5,060 nucleotides of DNA from Paraprevotella sp. (GTDB lineage Bacteria; Bacteroidota; Bacteroidia; Bacteroidales; Bacteroidaceae). Position 1 is the first letter of the stretch; every line of letters starts with the position of its first letter. The notes below the pieces were generated by a model. The model was not told the DNA's origin. It saw only the letters and a program-made list of their open reading frames with translations, and ran no database searches. The stretch is taken from positions 1 through 5,060 of the forward strand of contig JAJPYK010000037.1 of the NCBI GenBank assembly GCA_021205005.1, in the 5' to 3' direction. A program made the translations under genes and the position numbers. Shown here in pieces: positions 1 to 5,060 of the stretch.

Positions 1-14
1 TCTGGGCTTTGCGC

Positions 15-49
15 ATAAAAAAGGTTGTGCCAACGTTTTGACACAACCT
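15..49 (-). terminator. Rho-independent terminator of hppA
   Basis: An inverted repeat (arms 22-29 and 42-49, aggttgtg/cacaacct) continues inward after one C/A mismatch with three more pairs (31-33 with 38-40) and closes on a 4-nt loop. On the minus strand the 3' arm is followed at once by a run of six T (16-21 plus the end of the stem). This is the classic intrinsic-terminator layout. It lies about 25 bp beyond the hppA stop codon, in the right orientation to end that transcript. Positions 1-14, beyond it, show nothing recognisable. Confidence 0.9.
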
Positions 50-74
50 CTTGTGATTTCATTCGGTCAACGTG

Positions 75-2279
75 TCAGAACAGACTCCACGACACGGTGA
101 GACCTGCCATGACAATAGATACCATCGACATCAGTTTGATAAGGATGTTCAAACTGGGCCCGGACGTATCCTTGAACGGGTCGCCTACGGTATCGCCCAC
201 TACGGTGGCATGATGCACGTCGCCGCCCTTACCGCCGAAGTTTCCTTCTTCCACATATTTCTTGGCGTTGTCCCATGCACCGCCGGCGTTGGCCATGAAG
301 ACAGCCAATACGAATCCGGCCGACAAGCCCCCTACCAATAAGCCGATGACACCCGGTACGCCGAAAATCAGTCCGGTAGCTATCGGGGCAACGATGGCCA
401 GCAGGGACGGGAATACCATTTCACGTTGTGCGCCCTTGGTGGAAATCTGTACGCAACGGGCATAATCCGGTTCGGCCGCGCCTCTAAGGATCCCTTTGAT
501 TTCCCCGAACTGCCGCCGCACTTCCTGCACCATGTGGGCGGCTGCGCGACCTACGGCATTCATCGTCAGGCCACAGAACAAAAAGGCCATCATGCTTCCG
601 ATGAACATGCCGGAGAGGACCTTGGGATTCATGAGCGTGACGTCGTAATAAGTCATGAAATCGGTGAAAGTCGCTTCGTGGACGGGGATTTGCGTGCCGT
701 CGGCCATCGTCAGTAGAGTGGCCCCCAAACGAGTTAGACCGATGCGGATCTCTTCAATGTATGAAGCCAGCAGGGCCAGTCCGGTCAATGCGGCCGATCC
801 GATGGCAAAGCCTTTTCCTGTGGCGGCCGTCGTGTTGCCGAGCGAATCCAAGGCATCGGTACGCTTACGTACCTCAGGACCCAGTCCGCTCATCTCGGCG
901 TTGCCTCCGGCATTATCGGCAATGGGACCGTAGGCGTCCGTGGCCAGCGTGATGCCCAATGTGGACAACATGCCTACGGCAGCGATACCGATACCGTAAA
1001 GCCCCATGCTCACATGAGTGAAATCAAAACCGGAAGCCAGCCAATAGGACAGGATGATGCCGACGACGACGGCGATGACCGGTATGGTGGTAGACACCAT
1101 ACCCAGTCCGATACCGGAGATGATCACCGTGGCCGGTCCTGTCTTTCCGCTCTCGGCCAACCGTCGGGTGGGAGTATAGGACTGTGAGGTGTAGTATTCC
1201 GTAGAACGTCCGATGACGACACCGACCAATAGTCCGATGACTACGGCTAACGAAATGTTCACCCAGTTCTCCAGTTGCAAGGCCCACAAAATGACGAATG
1301 TCGCCACGACGATCAGGGCGGAACTGAGGTTCGTACCTACGGACAGCGATTTCAACAAGTCTTTCATGCCGGCATCCTCTTTGGTGCGTACGGAGAAGAT
1401 GCCGAGTATGGAGAGAATGATACCTACGGCCGCGATCAGCATCGGTGCGATGACAGCCTTGAATTGCATGCTGATGTCACCGGTGTTCATGAAAGCGGCG
1501 GCTCCGAGGGCGGCAGTCGCCAGGATGGAACCGCAGTAGGATTCATACAAGTCGGCTCCCATGCCGGCTACGTCGCCCACGTTGTCACCTACGTTGTCGG
1601 CGATGGTGGCCGGGTTGCGCGGGTCATCTTCCGGGATGCCGGCTTCTACTTTGCCTACCAGATCGGCCCCTACATCGGCCGCTTTGGTATAGATGCCTCC
1701 TCCCACACGGGCAAACAAAGCTTGCGTGCTGGCTCCCATTCCGAAAGTCAGCATGGTGGTGGTAATCATACACAGTTTGGCGGTAGGTGCATTGAAGTCG
1801 GAAGGGATAAAGCTATCCAATAAGATATACCAGAACGAGATGTCGAACAGTCCCAGTCCGACCACGACCAGGCCCATGACCGCTCCGCTGCGGAAGGCTA
1901 CGCGCAGGCCCTTGTTGAGCGAATGTTGGGCGGCGTGCGCCGTGCGGGCCGAAGCATAAGTTGCCGTCTTCATACCCAGGAAACCCGACAGGCCGGAGAA
2001 GAATCCGCCGGTGAGGAAGGCCATCGGCACCCATGAATTCTGCAAACTGAAGCCGTAGGCCATAATCGAAAACAGTATCACGAGACCTAAAAAGACCAGT
2101 CCCACTATTTTGAACTGTTGTTTCAGGTAAGACATGGCGCCCTGTCGGACATGCGAGGCTATTCTTTGCATGGCGGGGGTGCCTTCACTCTCTTTCATCA
2201 TCTGGCGGTAGAAGAACCAAGCCAAAAGCAAGGCTAATAAGGATGATACGGGAATCATCCAGAAAAGGATATGATCCAT
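75..2279 (-). CDS. hppA: Membrane-bound ion-pumping pyrophosphatase, K+-dependent, probable Na+/H+ dual pump
   Basis: This integral membrane pyrophosphatase hydrolyses cytoplasmic pyrophosphate to two phosphates and uses the energy to export cations across the inner membrane. The 734-residue length and many hydrophobic segments fit the 16-helix M-PPase family, and the gene looks complete. Substrate-binding motifs are all present: [11 protein letters not shown] at 202-212, EDDPRNP at 217-223, DNVGDNVGD at 228-236, the Asp/Asn-rich [13 protein letters not shown] at 448-460, [11 protein letters not shown] at 664-674, and [15 protein letters not shown] at 695-709. Ala485 and Gly488 in [10 protein letters not shown] are the K+-dependent state; K+-independent enzymes carry Lys and Thr there. 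Glu246 in DLYESY sits where Na+-transporting members have their gate glutamate. Thr90, Phe94, Asp146 and Met176 match the signature I recall for the Na+,H+-PPase subfamily. Proton-only or Na+-only pumping cannot be excluded from sequence alone. The ATG at 2277-2279 is followed directly by a hydrophobic first helix, and no strong Shine-Dalgarno precedes it. valS lies 381 bp upstream, so hppA probably has its own promoter; a terminator follows the stop. Confidence 0.98.
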   Translation of the reverse strand: MDHILFWMIPVSSLLALLLAWFFYRQMMKESEGTPAMQRIASHVRQGAMSYLKQQFKIVGLVFLGLVILFSIMAYGFSLQNSWVPMAFLTGGFFSGLSGFLGMKTATYASARTAHAAQHSLNKGLRVAFRSGAVMGLVVVGLGLFDISFWYILLDSFIPSDFNAPTAKLCMITTTMLTFGMGASTQALFARVGGGIYTKAADVGADLVGKVEAGIPEDDPRNPATIADNVGDNVGDVAGMGADLYESYCGSILATAALGAAAFMNTGDISMQFKAVIAPMLIAAVGIILSILGIFSVRTKEDAGMKDLLKSLSVGTNLSSALIVVATFVILWALQLENWVNISLAVVIGLLVGVVIGRSTEYYTSQSYTPTRRLAESGKTGPATVIISGIGLGMVSTTIPVIAVVVGIILSYWLASGFDFTHVSMGLYGIGIAAVGMLSTLGITLATDAYGPIADNAGGNAEMSGLGPEVRKRTDALDSLGNTTAATGKGFAIGSAALTGLALLASYIEEIRIGLTRLGATLLTMADGTQIPVHEATFTDFMTYYDVTLMNPKVLSGMFIGSMMAFLFCGLTMNAVGRAAAHMVQEVRRQFGEIKGILRGAAEPDYARCVQISTKGAQREMVFPSLLAIVAPIATGLIFGVPGVIGLLVGGLSAGFVLAVFMANAGGAWDNAKKYVEEGNFGGKGGDVHHATVVGDTVGDPFKDTSGPSLNILIKLMSMVSIVMAGLTVSWSLF

Positions 2280-2321
2280 AGTAAAATGTGTGTTCGAGTT
2301 AACAGTATGTTATATTCGTGG

Positions 2322-2352
2322 CTAAGATAATGAAAAAATGATAATAGAAAAA
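2322..2352 (-). promoter_or_regulatory. Candidate Bacteroides-type promoter for hppA
   Basis: On the minus strand TATCTTAG (2322-2329) matches the Bacteroides -7 consensus TAnnTTTG at five of six fixed positions. A T-rich stretch (TTTTTC) lies about 17 bp further upstream, where a -33 TTG-type element would be expected, but it is a poor match. Transcription would begin about 35-40 nt before the hppA ATG, a sensible leader length. The background is very AT-rich, so a chance match is quite possible. Confidence 0.28.
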
Positions 2353-2455
2353 GATTTTTTGGGTTAAAAGAACCTTTTTTTATGCGTTCCGTTTGTTTTT
2401 CTTATAGAGGCAGGCGGCTGGGATGAATGCGGTTAGGGAGAATATGGAAAAAGAA

Positions 2456-2478
2456 AAGAGGGTGTGTCATAATTCAAA
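2456..2478 (+). repeat. Left terminal inverted repeat
   Basis: This 23-bp arm is the exact reverse complement of 2617-2639. Pairing stops at both edges: 2455 (a) cannot pair with 2640 (a), and sequence just inside the arms also diverges. The sharp boundaries argue for a defined element end. If the element proper begins at GAGGGTG, its ends are 2458 and 2637. Confidence 0.92.
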
Positions 2479-2528
2479 TTTTGAGATTGACAACTTATAA
2501 TCTGTAAGTATCCTCCGTTGAACTAAGC

Positions 2529-2576
2529 AAAAACAACCTTATAAAGCTCTCCACGAAGCTCTATATGGTTGTTTTT
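2529..2576 (-). terminator. Central hairpin of the element, possible bidirectional terminator serving valS
   Basis: Arms 2529-2548 and 2557-2576 pair at 18 of 20 positions around an 8-nt loop. The outer ten pairs (aaaaacaacc/ggttgttttt) are perfect. Each strand therefore reads A-tract, stem, then a run of five T, the layout of a bidirectional intrinsic terminator. On the minus strand it lies about 85 bp beyond the valS stop codon, and no better terminator occurs nearer. The stem is only moderately GC-rich, so efficiency is uncertain. It may be just a structural part of the mobile element. Confidence 0.5.
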
Positions 2577-2616
2577 ATTGAATGAAGTTTCTGATTATTA
2601 CTTTTTCAAAGTGCTT

Positions 2617-2639
2617 TTTGAATTATGACACACCCTCTT
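2617..2639 (-). repeat. Right terminal inverted repeat
   Basis: This is the perfect 23-bp partner of 2456-2478. It ends 21 bp from the valS stop codon, so the element begins almost at the 3' end of valS without disturbing the coding sequence. Confidence 0.92.
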
Positions 2640-2660
2640 AGGGGGTATTTCAGTTCGGGA

Positions 2661-5060
<2,400 letters not shown>

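Larger units (their letters stand above)
2456..2639. mobile_element. MITE-like palindromic element with 23-bp terminal inverted repeats
   Basis: The 184-bp segment is bounded by perfect 23-bp inverted repeats (2456-2478 and 2617-2639; core gagggtgtgtcataatt). Inside these, 2492-2509 and 2586-2603 pair in the same register at 13 of 18 positions. The centre forms a third, slightly offset hairpin. There is no meaningful open reading frame, so it cannot encode its own transposase. Short size, precise terminal repeats, near-palindromic structure and intergenic location fit a miniature inverted-repeat transposable element mobilised in trans by an insertion sequence with similar ends. The GAGGGTGTGTCA-type end is reminiscent of IS ends in Bacteroidales, but the family cannot be assigned here. 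No clear target-site duplication flanks either the 23-bp repeats or the shorter ends starting at GAG or GGG. A non-mobile dispersed palindromic repeat is the main alternative. Confidence 0.7.
2280..2660. other. valS-hppA intergenic region
   Basis: No convincing gene lies in this 381-bp spacer. From the hppA side it contains an AT-rich leader with a weak promoter candidate (about 2280-2352), then a stretch rich in A- and T-runs and an unremarkable segment to 2455. The 184-bp palindromic element (2456-2639) follows, and then 21 bp up to the valS stop codon. The base composition is much more AT-rich than the flanking genes, as usual for Bacteroidales spacers. No tRNA, riboswitch or leader peptide was recognised. 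Confidence 0.85.

Noticed and set aside
1275..1823. A 182-codon plus-strand open frame antisense to hppA.
   Set aside because: It is a shadow of the conserved pyrophosphatase coding sequence, with a low-complexity product rich in Gly, His and Gln.
2360..2381. A small plus-strand hairpin (ggtt-aaaag-aacc) followed by a run of T, resembling a terminator.
   Set aside because: The stem is only four pairs, no plus-strand gene lies upstream to be terminated, and on the minus strand the T-run is on the wrong side.
2423..2500. A 25-codon plus-strand reading frame starting with ATG in the spacer and running into the left terminal repeat.
   Set aside because: It is short, has no clear ribosome binding site, is composed mainly of spacer and repeat sequence, and has no recognisable product.
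2451..2644. Target-site duplication around the palindromic element.
   Set aside because: Flanks were compared for ends starting at AAGAG, GAGGG and GGGTG. None gives a matching direct repeat of more than one or two bases.

Overview
The window looks like a piece of a Bacteroidales chromosome, most likely Bacteroides or a close relative such as Phocaeicola. The evidence is the sequence character of both proteins, AT-rich spacers around moderately GC-rich genes, no strong Shine-Dalgarno sequence, and a pyrophosphatase carrying the residue signature described for the dual Na+/H+ pump of Bacteroides vulgatus. The species cannot be fixed from this window.

Almost all of it is two housekeeping genes, both on the minus strand. 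Read in the direction of transcription (right to left), the first is valS, valyl-tRNA synthetase. Its 5' end lies beyond the right edge, so roughly 75-80 N-terminal residues, including the HIGH-type motif, are missing. Next is a 381-bp spacer (2280-2660). It is followed by a complete hppA, a 734-residue membrane-bound ion-pumping pyrophosphatase. A clear intrinsic terminator (15-49) closes hppA near the left edge.

The spacer holds the least ordinary DNA. A 184-bp imperfect palindrome (2456-2639) is bounded by perfect 23-bp terminal inverted repeats and encodes no protein. It resembles a MITE or other non-autonomous mobile element. It starts only 21 bp after the valS stop codon and has at its centre a long hairpin with A- and T-tracts on its arms, which could serve as the valS terminator. 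The rest of the spacer is an AT-rich hppA leader with a weak Bacteroides-type promoter candidate.

The two genes are linked by chemistry: aminoacylation by ValRS releases pyrophosphate, and HppA hydrolyses pyrophosphate while exporting cations. That is inference from general biochemistry, not evidence of a dedicated operon. I found no undescribed multi-gene system here. The points worth a second look are the palindromic element, its possible terminator role, and the pump's cation specificity.
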